Below the pieces are notes generated by a model. It was not told the origin of the DNA. It was given only the letters and a program-made list of their open reading frames with translations, and searched no databases. From Closterium sp. Naga37s-1 (lineage: Eukaryota; Streptophyta; Zygnematophyceae; Desmidiales; Closteriaceae): 64,000 nt of DNA. The DNA lies in assembly GCA_947471745.1 (NCBI GenBank), contig CANJKZ010000723.1, positions 6,551,001 through 6,615,000 on the forward strand, written 5' to 3'. The position numbers and the translations under genes were made by a program. Of this stretch, positions 9,135-18,984 are shown piece after piece. Each line of letters opens with the position of its first letter. Positions within the stretch are counted from its first letter, which is position 1.

Positions 9135-11120
9135 TCAAGTGGTGAGCAAGTGAGGCAAGGTAGGCACAAGACCCAGCTGAGTACAGAAGCGCTGATGATC
9201 ACAAGGCGCAAGTGCCTTGGTGAAGATATCAGCAGTGTTGGCCTCAGAGGCCACGTACGCAAGCCGCAGCTGACCACGCTGCTGTAGCTCATGAGCAAGG
9301 AAGTAGCGGAGAGCAATGTGCTTCGTTCTGTGCTCCAGTCTCTGCTCTCGACACAAGGCCAGCATGGCCTTGTTGTCTACGTACAGCACTGGAGGAGAAC
9401 GAGGCGGCTCTCCGAGGTCAGTCAGCAGGTAGGTGAGCCAGCGAAGCTCCTGTGCAGCCATGGCCCCGGCGTAGATCTCAGCCTCACAACTGGAGCCGAG
9501 AACAGAAGACGAGCGGGTAGCCCGCCACGAAACAGAGCCGGAACCAAGGCTGAAGGTGTAACCCTGTGACGACCGCTGCGTAGCCTGGTCGTCAGCCCAA
9601 GAAGCGTCTGCGTGCCCAGCGAGGACCACTGGACTCTGCCCTCCAAGCACAAGCCCCATGCCCGACGTACTGCACAAGTAGCGCAACACCCTCTTCGCTG
9701 CAGCCATGTGCTCCGGTCTGTGTCTCCCAGGAGCAACATAGCGTGCGAGAATGCTAAGAGGGTATGCAAGGTCAGGTCGTGTGCAGGTCATCAGGTACAT
9801 GAGGAAGCCAACAAGCTCTGGGTACGGGCCACTCGACTCTACGGACTCATCCGAAGGCAGAGCTGAGAGCGAGTGGCGAGTAGGCAGAGGAGTGGCCTGA
9901 GGCGAGGAGTACGTGAAGCCGAAGCGCTGAAGGACCTGCTGCACCATGTGTGACTGAGTCAGGGTAATGGTGCGGCGTGCTCTGTCCCGGGTGATCTGCA
10001 AGCCAAGGTAGCTGCGCAGTTCACCCAGGTCTGTGCACGTGTGTCTCTTCTGCAGCTCGGACGTCACGTGGGCGAGTCCAGCAGTGTCAGCTGTGGCAAA
10101 GACCAAGTCGTCGACGTACACGAGGATGTAGAACGGCGGCAAAGAAGTGTCGGTGCGCAGAAACAGCGACGGGTCGGCAGTAGAGGGAGCAAACCCAAGA
10201 GCCGCAAGTGTAGTCCTCAGTGTGTCGTGCCACTCACGCGGTGCCTGGCGGAGACCGTAGACTGGCCGCTGGAGGCTCCACTGGGTGCCAGGAGGAAAAG
10301 ACCCAGTGAAGCCAGGTGGGCGACGCAGCCAGATCTCCTCGTGCAGGCTGCCCTGCAAGAAAGCAGTGCTGAAGTCAAGAGAGTGCAGCTCGTAGTCGCG
10401 GTGAGCAGCTATGTGCAGCAGTACCCGAAGAGTGGTCATCTTCGGGGTGGGAGAGAAGGTCTGAAAGTAGTCAACTCCCTGCCGCTGACTGAAGCCACGA
10501 GCCACGTAACGCGCCTTGAAGACAGGCGGAGAACCCGGCGGCCGCTTCACCCTGAAAATCCACATGCCACTGACGATGTTCGCCCCAGGCGGGGGAACCT
10601 CGTCAACGTAGGTGCCTGTGGACTTCCAGGAAGCCATCTCTGTGTCCATAGCTGCCTGCCACTGAGAGGAGTAGGGACCCTCTATCGCCTCCGCGTAAGA
10701 GCGCGGAATCGGGATGTCAAGTGCATCCGGGTCTCCCACAGGGGTAAGCAGTACGGACACGAGATGAGGTGAAGCAGCAGCCAAACACCGGAACTCCTCC
10801 TGCCTGTCCTCAAGGACGTCCGTGCCAAGGGCACACTCACCCCCGACGGACGGAGGACAGACAGACTCAGACTCATCGACAAGACTAGCAGCGTAGTCTA
10901 GACGACAGCGAGCAGCAAAGTCGACGAGCTCAGCAACTAGGGCAGACGCAGCAGTGGACTCAAAGGAAGGGTCAGTGACGACAGTAGCAAGGAGACGCGT
11001 GACAGTAGGACTGGCAGCACGAAGAGAGTCCGACTCCGGGTCGGGAAGAGCAGGAAGAGAGGACTCAGGAGGAGAAGGCAAAGGGGCACGCAGAGGAGCA
11101 GTGGACGGACGCAGAGACAT
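9135..11120 (-). CDS. pol: Copia A1 reverse transcriptase-RNase H (C-terminal pol)
   Basis: Uninterrupted 661-codon frame, in element terms the last third of the polyprotein. RT: MWIFRVKRPPGSPPVFKARY, LDFSTAFLQGSLHEEIWL, PVYGLRQAPREWHDTL and the catalytic LVYVDDLVFAT. RNase H: GHADASWADD, SSSCEAEIYAGAM-like and YVDNKAMLAL supply the D-E-D residues; the tail EANTADIFTKAL is typical of copia. The ATG at 11120 is only the first Met after a damaged linker; the natural product would be one long Gag-Pol. As the only A1 part without stops, it could in principle be expressed, but no separate promoter is visible. Confidence 0.92.
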   Translation of the reverse strand: MSLRPSTAPLRAPLPSPPESSLPALPDPESDSLRAASPTVTRLLATVVTDPSFESTAASALVAELVDFAARCRLDYAASLVDESESVCPPSVGGECALGTDVLEDRQEEFRCLAAASPHLVSVLLTPVGDPDALDIPIPRSYAEAIEGPYSSQWQAAMDTEMASWKSTGTYVDEVPPPGANIVSGMWIFRVKRPPGSPPVFKARYVARGFSQRQGVDYFQTFSPTPKMTTLRVLLHIAAHRDYELHSLDFSTAFLQGSLHEEIWLRRPPGFTGSFPPGTQWSLQRPVYGLRQAPREWHDTLRTTLAALGFAPSTADPSLFLRTDTSLPPFYILVYVDDLVFATADTAGLAHVTSELQKRHTCTDLGELRSYLGLQITRDRARRTITLTQSHMVQQVLQRFGFTYSSPQATPLPTRHSLSALPSDESVESSGPYPELVGFLMYLMTCTRPDLAYPLSILARYVAPGRHRPEHMAAAKRVLRYLCSTSGMGLVLGGQSPVVLAGHADASWADDQATQRSSQGYTFSLGSGSVSWRATRSSSVLGSSCEAEIYAGAMAAQELRWLTYLLTDLGEPPRSPPVLYVDNKAMLALCREQRLEHRTKHIALRYFLAHELQQRGQLRLAYVASEANTADIFTKALAPCDHQRFCTQLGLVPTLPHLLTT

Positions 11121-12139
11121 CCGGTGCGTGCCAGGGACAGGAGGAGGACGCTGACGCGAACCACGACAGCAGCACCAGTAGCACCCCCAGTAGGACCGCC
11201 TCCAGGACCGACAGCAGTAGCCTCAGTGCCAACACCCTCAGCAGCTCCAGCTCCAGTCGTACCCGCAGGCCCAGCAGCTCCAGTACTCCCAGTACGAGCA
11301 CCTCCGGGACCCGCGGCACCAGCACCCTCAGCAGCCGAAGAACCTCCAGCTCCAGCAGCACGCCTCCAGCGCCGGGCAAACCACTCGCGCAGCTCCTGTG
11401 GAGAGAGTGGCTCCCGCCGAGACGAAGCACCCGGAGAACCTCCAGGCTCAGCACCGCCAGACGCCACACGAGCAGGCCCAGCTCCCTCAGGCTCAGCACC
11501 TCCAGGCGTAGCACCCCCAGGCTCAGCACCCCCAGGCGTAGCACCCCCAGGCTCAGCACCCCCAGGCTCAGCACCCCCAGTAGTAGCACCCCCAGGCTCA
11601 GCACCCCCAGGCTCAGCACCCCCAGTAGTAGCACCCTCAGGCTCAGCACCCCAGGCGTAGCACCCACACGCTCAGCACCCCCAGAGTCAGCACCCCCAGG
11701 CTCAGCACCCTCAGCAGCACCAGAGTCACCAGTAACCTCGACAGGCTCGACTGCGTCTACCTGGGACACACCTGAAGGGGCAGGACCCTGAGGGGGGAGG
11801 GGGTCTACCGGGGGGGGACCTGGCACAAGGAAGAGCGGTGGCGGGGGGAGGGACGGAGTGCGGTAGGGGAAGAGGCGGTAGTAGGGGACCGACTCGTCAA
11901 ACGTGACATCCTGGGAGGACAGAACACGGCGAGAGGTGGGGTGGTAGAACTGCCACCCTGGCGCGTCAGGGGGGAAGCCAAGGAAGACGCAAGGAGCAGC
12001 ACGAGGGGACAGCTTGTCCGCAGACAAGTCGCGGACAAACGCCCGAGATTTCCAGACACGGAACGCAGACGCATCGCCAACCTTCCCCGTCCACAGCAAA
12101 GCTGGGGAGGTCTCCGGCATGGAGACCCTGGGGTGAAGG
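11121..12139 (-). pseudogene. pol: Copia A1 integrase C-terminus and repetitive IN-RT linker
   Basis: Reading minus from 12139: PRVSMPETSPALLW, then WQFYHPTSRRVLSSQDVTFD, the conserved integrase C-terminal region of this lineage. A low-complexity Gly/Glu/Pro/Ala linker encoded by CAGGCTCAGCACCCC-type repeats (about 11480-11710) follows. A 1-bp loss near 11650 shifts the frame, and the A1 linker is shorter than in A2. It joins the RT frame at 11120. Confidence 0.82.
11928..12139 (-). repeat. 212-bp duplicated integrase segment, copy 1
   Basis: Matches 14298-14509 without indels and with a handful of substitutions (about 2-3% by eye). It ends exactly where TRIM2 starts. Confidence 0.93.
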
Positions 12140-12380
12140 TGTCGCGATATATATTTATATATGTTTATAACTGCCTGTAGCTTTAGCTTTAGTCTAGTTA
12201 TGTTTCTTTGTTGTGGTGGTGCACCTCTTTGTTTCTTTGCTATATGTTCTTGCAAACCTATAGTGAAGACACACATTCTCGATTCTCTCTTGGCACAACT
12301 CCCTCGACACCCGCTTGGCCTAGGCTACTAAGCCTAGGCCCTTAGTTAAACCCGTTCCTAGCTAAGTTCGTCTCGTGACA
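12140..12380 (+). repeat. TRIM2 5' LTR
   Basis: 241 bp. It contains the same 10-bp inverted repeat (12317-12340) as TRIM1, although the rest of the LTR is different. Confidence 0.93.
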
Positions 12381-12392
12381 TGGTAACAGAGT

Positions 12393-12430
12393 GGTCCGTC
12401 CTAGGACCTATTTCGTTTATGGGCCCACCA
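12393..12430 (+). promoter_or_regulatory. TRIM2 leader module
   Basis: Hairpin GGTCC (12393-12397) / GGACC (12404-12408), then GGGCCCACCA at 12421-12430, 41 bp after the LTR, as in TRIM1, C and D. Confidence 0.62.
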
Positions 12431-12960
12431 CATTTCGCGACTGCTACAGTTAGTGGCGCGAAATCCGCACCTTGCGTATCTTTTTTTTTTCCCTGCTGCT
12501 CGCGCTGCCCCCCGTCGCCTGCCTCGTCGCGGCTCTCAGCGCGACGGGCGCGGCGGACGCTATGGCGAACGCCAGCGGACCCGCCGCGAGCGACCCGCCA
12601 GCGAAGTCGCCAGCGAAGTCGCCAGCGAAGTCGCCAGCGGCCCGCGATCGCGTTTGCGCCATCGACTGCAGCCAGCGCCTCCTTGCACCTCGCCCGTCGC
12701 ACTGGCGGTCGCTGTGGGGGGGAGAGGGAAGAAGGGATGGGAGTGGCGGCGGAACTCTGTGGGGGCGAGAGGGAAGAAGGGATAGGAGTGACGGGGGAAC
12801 GCCAGCGACGATCGCCAGAGCACTGGCGATCGCCCCCCCCGTCGCGACTGTTTGCGTGTGCAGCGGCGGTCGCCATGGGGAGGAGAGGGAGGAGGGGAAG
12901 GGAGTGGCGGTGGGACGCTGTGGAAAGGAGAGAGAGGAGGGGAAGGGAGTGGTGGCGGAA

Positions 12961-13378
12961 CAGCACCAGCGCCAGCCGCCAGCACCAGGAACCAGCACCA
13001 GCGCCAGCCGCCAGCACCAGGAACCAGCCCCAGCGCCAGCCGCCAGCACCAGGAACCAGCCCCAGCGCCAGCCGCCAGCACCAGGAACCAGCCCTAGCGC
13101 CAGCCGCCAGCACCAGGAACCAGCCCCAGCGCCAGCCGCCAGCACCAGGAACCAGCCCCAGCGCCAGTCGCCAGCACCAGGAACCAGCCCCAGCGCCGGC
13201 CGCCAGCACCAGGAACCAGCCCCAGTGCCAGCCGCCAGCACCAGGAACCAGCACCAGCGCCAGCCGCCAGCACCAGGAACCAGCCCCAGCGCCAGCCGCC
13301 AGCATCAGGAACCAGCCCCAGTGCCAGCTGCCAGCACCAGGAACCAGCACCAGCGCCAGCCGCCAGCACCAGCACCAG
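12961..13378 (+). repeat. 32-bp tandem repeat, about 13 copies
   Basis: Unit GAACCAGCCCCAGCGCCAGC plus CGCCAGCACCAG. Because 32 is not a multiple of three, the three frames rotate, giving long open frames on both strands that are artefacts. Confidence 0.92.
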
Positions 13379-13382
13379 CAAC

Positions 13383-13653
13383 CCCACCTGTGACCAGCAG
13401 CCCCACCTGTGATCAGCAGCCCCACCTGTGACCAGCAGCCCCACCTATGACCAGCAGCCCCACCTGTGACCAGCAGCCCCACCTGTGACCAGCAGCCCCA
13501 CCTGTGACCAGCAGCCCCACCTGTGACCAGCAGCCCCACCTGTGACCAGCAGCCCCACCTGTGACCAGCAGCCCCACCTGTGACCAGCAGCCCCACCTGT
13601 GACCAGCAGCCCCACCTGTGACCAGCAGCCCCACCTGTGCCCAGCAGCCCACC
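13383..13653 (+). repeat. 18-bp tandem repeat, about 15 copies
   Basis: Unit CCCACCTGTGACCAGCAG, nearly perfect. There are no spacers, so it is a minisatellite and not a CRISPR array. Confidence 0.93.
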
Positions 13654-14078
13654 TGTGAAAGACTGTACAGGGACCATCGTGGGTTGGGAGAGGTATGGAG
13701 GAAGACAGGGGTGGAGGGAGTGCGGTTCCAGGGGGCGACTGAAATGGGGGGTGAGGTTGAGGGCGGGTGGTTGGTTGGGGGTGGGGATGTGGGGGTTAGT
13801 AAGAGGGGACGCTGTGGCCACCCCCCCACCTCTTCTCCTCATCCCCCACTCAACCCCCCCTTTCGTAAAAGGGGGTTAGTAAGAGGGGACGCTGCGGCCA
13901 CCCCCCACCTCCTCTCCTCATCCCCCACTCACCTCCTCCTGTGTTCTTATCTATTCTCCTCTCCTCTCTTCCTCTTGCCTCCTCCTCCTCACGTACCCCT
14001 CTGCCGTCTCCCACCGCACCTGCCCCTTCAGGGGGTGTGACTTGCTCTAGCTATGTGCTGCAGGCAATTAAGGGGGTG

Positions 14079-14297
14079 TGTCGCGATATATATTTATATA
14101 TGTTTATAACTGCCTGTAGCTTTAGCTTTAGTGTAGTTATGTTTCTTTGTTGTGGTGGTGCACCTCTTTGTTTCTTTGCTATATGTTCTTGCAAACCTAT
14201 AGTGAAGACACACATTCTCGATTCTCTCTTGGCACAACTCCCTGGACACCCGCTTGGCCTAGGCTACTAAGCCTAGGCCCTTAGTTAAACCCGTTCC
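14079..14297 (+). repeat. TRIM2 3' LTR, truncated
   Basis: 219 of 241 bp; differs from the 5' copy at a few positions (for example GTCTAG/GTGTAG). It stops abruptly at the chimera junction. Confidence 0.9.
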
Positions 14298-14509
14298 GGC
14301 GAGAGGTGGGGTGGTAGAACTGCCACCCTGGCGCGTCAGGGGGGAAACCCAGGAAGACGCAAGGAGCAGCACGAGGGGACAGCTTGTCCGCAGACAAGTC
14401 GCGGACAAACGCCCGAGATCCCCAGACACAGAACGCAGACGCATCGCCAACCTTCCCCGTCCACAGCAAGGCTGGGGAGGTCTCCGGCATGGAGACCCTG
14501 GGGTGAAGG
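14298..14509 (-). repeat. 212-bp duplicated integrase segment, copy 2
   Basis: Here the sequence runs on without interruption into the next coding bases at 14510, so this copy keeps the empty target site of TRIM2. Confidence 0.92.
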
Positions 14510-16096
14510 TTGATCTGATGCGCCGCGTACCGAACCGCAAACGGCCACAGAAAATGGGGGGCAGCCGCATGCATCATGGACGTACGGGCGACGTCCATGA
14601 CCATGCCAATGCGGCGCTCAGCAATCCCATTTTGCTGTGGAGAGTCCGGAAGCGTGAAGGTCTGGCGGATGCCTCGTGCACAACAGTAGGCTCGCAGAAG
14701 GCCAGAGGAGAACTCTCCACCTCTGTCAGAGTGCAGACGCAGAACAGGAAAGTCCGAGCCGAAGCTCTGCCTGAGCTAGAGACGAGCTGCGCGGATCCAG
14801 TCGATCAACACCTCAGTGACATCACCCTTGCTGCGCAAGGGGAAGACTGTGGTGTAACGCGAGTAGTCGTCAACCACCAGCAGGAAGTAGCGCTCGTGAC
14901 CCTGTCCACGGACGCGGGCCGGGCCCCACACGTCCATGTGAAGCGTCTGCAGCGGAGCCTCTGTCGGAGGAAACTGGGAGGAGTGAGGGGAAGCCCGCTG
15001 CCGCCCCTCGACACAGGGGACGCAGGTAGGGCCAGGCCCCGGAGGAAGGGGAGGGAGGGACCGGGGAAGACCAGAGACAAGGACACGGGAGGCCATGCCT
15101 CGGAGACGAAGCAGGGAGGGGTGACCAAGGCGGTGGTGCCAGAGGAGAGTCTCGTGAGACAGGAGGCGACACGAACAGGGGGCAGACTCAGGACCAGACC
15201 TGGACGCTGCAGCAAACACCTGACCCGACGCAGCTACCTGACCAGACGCAGTGACTGGAGGAGACGCAGTGGTCAGTGTGTACAGGCTCGACCCCGGCCG
15301 ACGTGTAAACGTGGCCAGGTGTCGGCCTGTCCGAGCGTCCGTGCAGTGGGTCACCCGCTGACTCGCAGGAGTGAACTGGTGAACCCCCGCATCCTGTAGG
15401 TCAGCACCACTCACCAAGTTCGTAGAGAACGAGGGGAGGTAAAGACCAGACAGGGTGCCAGAGGGGCCCGCCGGACACGGGAGGACAGTGGAGAAGTGAG
15501 CAAGGACAAGACCCCTAGAGGGGTCTGCCAGAGAGACTGCAACTGGCCGGCCAAGCGGCGTGAGTGTGGTGCGGTCTCGAAAGAAGGAGCGAGAAGCCCC
15601 CGAGTCAAGGGTGAAGGTGTGGGAGGCCGAAGCCGACGCAGTACCTGAGAGAGCAGACTCACCAGCACCTGAGGGAGCAGACGCACGAGCACCTAGAGCA
15701 GCAGCCTCGCTAGCACCTAGAGCAGCAGCCTCACCAGTACCTAGAGCAGCAGTCTCAATGCCCGGGTCGGGCGGAAAACACCGATAACAGTCACCCTCAT
15801 CACTAATAGTCACAGCATACATGGCAGCAAGAATAGCATCAAAGTCAAGGTCAAAGACAGCTACACCCGCCCTAGACAGCTCGCCCCAGCGGGGGATCTC
15901 AGTGGCCTCAGGGAACTGGTGACGCCAAGCGTCCGTCAGGCGGCCAAAGCAGCGCTGGGTGGAGTGCGCACCCCCGCACTGCTCACCCGCGCGGTCGCCG
16001 GTGCGTAGGACGTAGGTGCACGGACCAGTACCCCCACCCCGCTGGCGTGCAGCGTACCACTCACGGAGCTGCTGAGGGAGGGGGATGTCACGAGTG

Positions 16097-16134
<38 letters not shown>

Positions 16135-17169
16135 CTGACCACCACCGGAGCCGACCCTCTTCGCAGTGCCACCCCGACCAGCTCCACCTCCTCCGCCGCC
16201 GCCTCCTCCACCGCCGCCACCTCCGCCACCTCCGCTCCCACCGCCACCGCCGCCGCCGCCTCCGCCTCCACTGCCGCCACCGACACCTCCACCCCCGCCA
16301 CCACTCCCACCACCACCCCCACCCCCTCCACTGCCTCCACCGCCACCTCCGCCACCCCCGCCAGCCCCTCCAGCACCCTTGCCCCCCTTGCCCTTGCCGG
16401 TGCGGCGTCTCCCGCTCGGGGCAGACGCAGCGCCGACCGACTCGAAACCAACGAGGTCGGCCGCAGCAGCAGAGGCAACAGAGGGCAAAAGAGGGGAGGG
16501 GGAACACCCCTCAAAGACGGGGGTGCGAGGGTCACCACGAGAGGCTCCTACAGCGACTATGCTCTTCTCTGCTGCTAGGAGGGCCTTCTCGAGGAGGTCA
16601 ACGGTGAGAGTGGTGGGGCAAACTGAGAGGAAGTGGTCCCTGACTACGCGAAGGGAGTCAGGGAGCCGGGTGACTATGTAGTAGAGGGTGATGTACATGG
16701 GGGGGGGGTTCTTGGCACAGAACTCAGCAGGAAGCGCAGCGCGGTAGCGAGTGTCACTAGTGCGGAGGTGCGTAATGAGGTCAGCGACTGTGGGAAAGGC
16801 AGCAAGGTCAGGGAAGAGGTACGGTAGCATGAGGCGGCTCAGTGCAGCAGTGGCAGGGGAGGAGTAGCGCGCAACTACAGCGTCGTACAAGGTCTGAGCA
16901 CTCTTGTACTGGCTAAAGTGCGCACGCTCAGAGGTAGGCAGGTGGCGACGCACAGCAAGACGTGCAGCAGCATCGCGTGTGGCCCACTGTGAGCGAACAG
17001 TGGCGTCGGCATAAGCAGCAGGGGCAGGAGAGGCACCAGAGGTGAGGTCAAAGAGGGAGAGACCGCCTGCCCTATCGCACTGTAGGAAAAGCTGCAGGTC
17101 ATCTACCCAGACGTCAAAGTCAATGGCCCGACCCTCAGCGTCAAAAGCGAGGACACTAGGGGTAGCCAT
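14298..17169 (-). pseudogene. gag-pol: Copia A1 gag-protease-integrase, one nonsense codon
   Basis: Starts at ATG 17169 (MATPSVLAFDAEGRAIDF). Gag capsid part to about 16500; a long Gly-rich tract (16180-16380) and poly-Gln (16100-16135); PQQLREWYAARQ; a Cys/His motif, C-X13-C-X3-H-X4-C, near 16010-15950; protease LDSGASRSFFRD near 15590; pre-integrase WHHRLGHPS; integrase core LHMDVWGP, LHSDRGGEF and QNGIAERRIG. The frame stops at TAG 14776-14778, where A2 has CAG (Gln), then continues in frame (MVMDVARTSMMHAAA) to the duplication junction. Otherwise intact. Confidence 0.92.
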
Positions 17170-18070
17170 GACAGCAGTAGACTAGCAGCGCGAACAGTAG
17201 GGTAAGGGCAGTGCAGTGACAGAGGCGTTGCTCTTACCGGACAGGGCGGCTCGGGCGGCTCGGCAACTCGGCGGCTCGGGCGACTCGGGCGGCTCGGCGG
17301 TACGGCGGCTCGGCAGCAACTGCGGCTCGGCGACTCGGCGGCTCGGGCGGCTCGGGCGGCTCGGCGGTACGGCGGCTCGGCAGCAACTGCAGCTCGGCGG
17401 CTCGGCGACCCGGCGGCTCGGGCGGCTCAGGTGGCGCGGCGGCTCGGGCGGCTCGGGTGGATCGGGCTGCTCGGCAGCAGCTCGGCGGCGCCGGCGGCTC
17501 GGTGGTGACGGCGGGGCCGCGTGGGGACGGCGGCTGGGCCGGGTGGAGCGGCGGCGGGGCCGGGTGGAGCGGCGTCGGGGCCAGTAGAGGCGGCGCCGGG
17601 GCCGGGAAGGGCAGCTCCGGGGCCGCAGGGGTAGGCGACGGGGCCAGCAGAGGCGGCGCCGAGGCAGGGAAGGGCGGCGCCGGGGCCGCAGGGGTAGGCG
17701 ACGGGGCCGCTAGGCCGGCTAGGAGGGGGGGGTCGCGAGGGCGGCTTGAAGAGGCCGCGAGGGCGGCTAGAAAGGGCCGCGAGGGCGGCGTGAAAGGGCC
17801 GCGAGGGCGGCGCGACGCGACGGAGCCGCGAGGGCGGCGGATCGGGGCCGCGAGGGCGGCGCGACGCGGCCGCTAGGGCGGCGCGACGTGAAGGGGCCGC
17901 AAGGGCGACGCGACGGGGCCGCAAGCGCGACACGACGGGGCCGCTAAGGCGGCGCGACAGGGTCGAGAGAGGGGAGCGCGACTCGGGCAGTGTAGAGCGC
18001 GCTCCGGGCAGGGAAAAAAAAGGTGGTGGGCCCTAGGAACAGTTCCCACAGGGGAACCTGCTCGATACCA
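17170..18070 (-). repeat. Copia A1 leader, GC-rich repeats, primer site and leader module
   Basis: Untranslated leader. CGGCTCGGGCGG-type short repeats fill about 17240-17470 and CG-rich runs extend to about 17990. At 18024-18033 the minus strand reads GGGCCCACCA, preceded by the hairpin GTTCCC/GGGAAC (18042-18057) and the primer site TGGTATCGAGCAGG ending at 18070. Confidence 0.8.
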
Positions 18071-18181
18071 TGAGAAACTGAACGAGAATGAATTGACTAA
18101 GGGAAAGTTGGGTACAAAAGCAAACCCTAGACAACTGTACCCCACTATAGCCTACAGTAGCTATGTCATATAAATCTGACA
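18071..18181 (-). repeat. Copia A1 5' LTR
   Basis: 111 bp; TSD GTGAC follows at 18182-18186. Confidence 0.93.
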
Positions 18182-18186
18182 GTGAC

Positions 18187-18566
18187 CTTGTTGATGAGAA
18201 TGTGAAAGAGAACAAGATGATTATAAGATAGAAGTACAAGGATATAAATAGCATTCCTAGCTAGCCATGTACTCTGAGGGGTACATTCCCTTATTAACTG
18301 AATTGCATTGCTATAGTAACCCACGACTATTGCCATTCTAGACAGTTACCATGTCGCACTTCGCAACTGCCTCGTGCGGTTACTGGACAGTCGAGGGTCA
18401 CGACCGTTGACTGTCTTGGACTGTTGACCTTCGGGTGACCCTCGACCTTCCGCGTGCTCTATATGAGCTATTGCGGTACTGGTACAGGCGTGCACTTCGT
18501 TATGGACTGACGCGGGAGTGAAGAACCTTCGGGAATGTTCATAATAACCTTTCGGTTATTCCAACA
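18187..18566 (-). repeat. Copia B1 5' LTR, outer piece
   Basis: 380 bp closely matching the B2 LTR (39151-39609). On the minus strand it begins TGTTGGAATAACC. It contains a TATA-like run (ATATAAATAGC near 18240) suitable for an LTR promoter. Confidence 0.9.
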
Positions 18567-18775
18567 AAAGGGGTATAGATTTGTTTGCCCCGGCTGCACC
18601 ATAGAATAAGGTACAAACAGTTTGCGGAAAGAGCGCCAAAATATCAGTTGAATATAAAACTTTGTTTTTTAAACACTTATGGTTTTGCAATTAGCTTGAA
18701 AATCGGAAACTGTGTCAGGATTTCGAAAACTGTGTCAGAATCTCGGAGAGTGTGTCAGAGGTTTGTGCTTCAAGA
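18567..18775. other. Ancestral (non-element) sequence, AT-richer
   Basis: 209 bp between B1 and A2 (the first 5 bp are the B1 TSD). Three imperfect repeats around TGTGTCAG at about 20-bp spacing lie at 18712-18761. No gene signal. Confidence 0.6.
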
Positions 18776-18904
18776 TGTCAGAACATTATAGCTCATGCAT
18801 ATTGTGTAGGCTATAGTGGGGTAGCCCATAAGGGGTACAACCCAATTAGGGTTAGTACTTGTACCCAATTCATTCATAGTTCATTCATTCCTTGTTTCTT
18901 ATCA
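18776..18904 (+). repeat. Copia A2 5' LTR
   Basis: 129 bp, TGTCAGAACATT..CTTATCA. It contains the lineage core GTAGGCTATAGTGGGGTAGC. Confidence 0.96.
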
Positions 18905-18951
18905 TGGTATCGAGCAGGTTCCCTAGTGGGAACGCTTCCTAGGGCCCACCA
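18905..18951 (+). promoter_or_regulatory. A2 primer site and leader module
   Basis: Primer site TGGTATCGAGCAGG, a variant of the initiator-Met site TGGTATCAGAGC. Then a hairpin GTTCCC (18918-18923) TAGT GGGAAC (18928-18933) and GGGCCCACCA (18942-18951), 38 bp after the LTR. Confidence 0.68.
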
Positions 18952-18984
18952 CGAAATTTTTTTTTCCTGCCCGGAGCGCGCTTC

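Larger units (their letters stand above)
12140..14297 (+). mobile_element. TRIM2: non-autonomous LTR element, 3' LTR truncated
   Basis: 5' LTR 12140-12380 (241 bp, TGTCGCGA..GTGACA), then a primer site TGGTAACAGAGTGG. The 3' LTR is 14079-14297, ends at CCCGTTCC and lacks the last 22 bp. The interior has no credible coding region; it consists mostly of a 32-bp array, an 18-bp array and C-rich sequence. The leader has the GGTCC/GGACC hairpin and GGGCCCACCA. The left flank is GAAGG; the right TSD is missing because the end is lost at the chimera junction. Confidence 0.93.
8803..18181 (-). mobile_element. Copia A1 (minus strand), chimeric, carrying TRIM2
   Basis: Complete outer structure. The 3' LTR is 8803-8927 and the 5' LTR 18071-18181; they differ by a 14-bp indel. 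A 5-bp TSD GTGAC lies at 8798-8802 and 18182-18186, inside the B1 LTR. The internal coding region is closely similar to A2 in the opposite orientation. TRIM2 interrupts the integrase/linker region, and a 212-bp piece of coding sequence occurs on both sides of it (11928-12139, 14298-14509). Confidence 0.95.
6582..18566 (-). mobile_element. Copia B1, 5' half only (minus strand), with nested A1
   Basis: Minus-strand copia element of the same family as B2 (34300-39609). Visible parts in element order are the 5' LTR (18566 back to 8723, split by A1), a primer site TGGTATGAGAGC directly next to it, gag and the protease region. At 6582 it is cut by the gypsy insertion; integrase, RT and 3' LTR should lie left of the window. 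The LTR without A1 is 460 bp, matching the 459 bp of B2. Its host TSD would be AAAGG (18567-18571). Confidence 0.9.

Noticed and set aside
13383..13653. Regular array resembling CRISPR
   Set aside because: Units are contiguous 18-mers without spacers, inside a eukaryotic LTR element.
12358..13842. Long minus-strand open frame (494 codons) and overlapping plus frames
   Set aside because: Produced by the 32-bp and 18-bp arrays of TRIM2; no domain, and every frame is open for the same reason.
15936..16681. Val/Ala-rich, His/Arg-rich and poly-Pro frames over the gag Gly tract
   Set aside because: Other-frame readings of the GGN-rich gag segment of A1; the same shadows appear at the matching place in A2.
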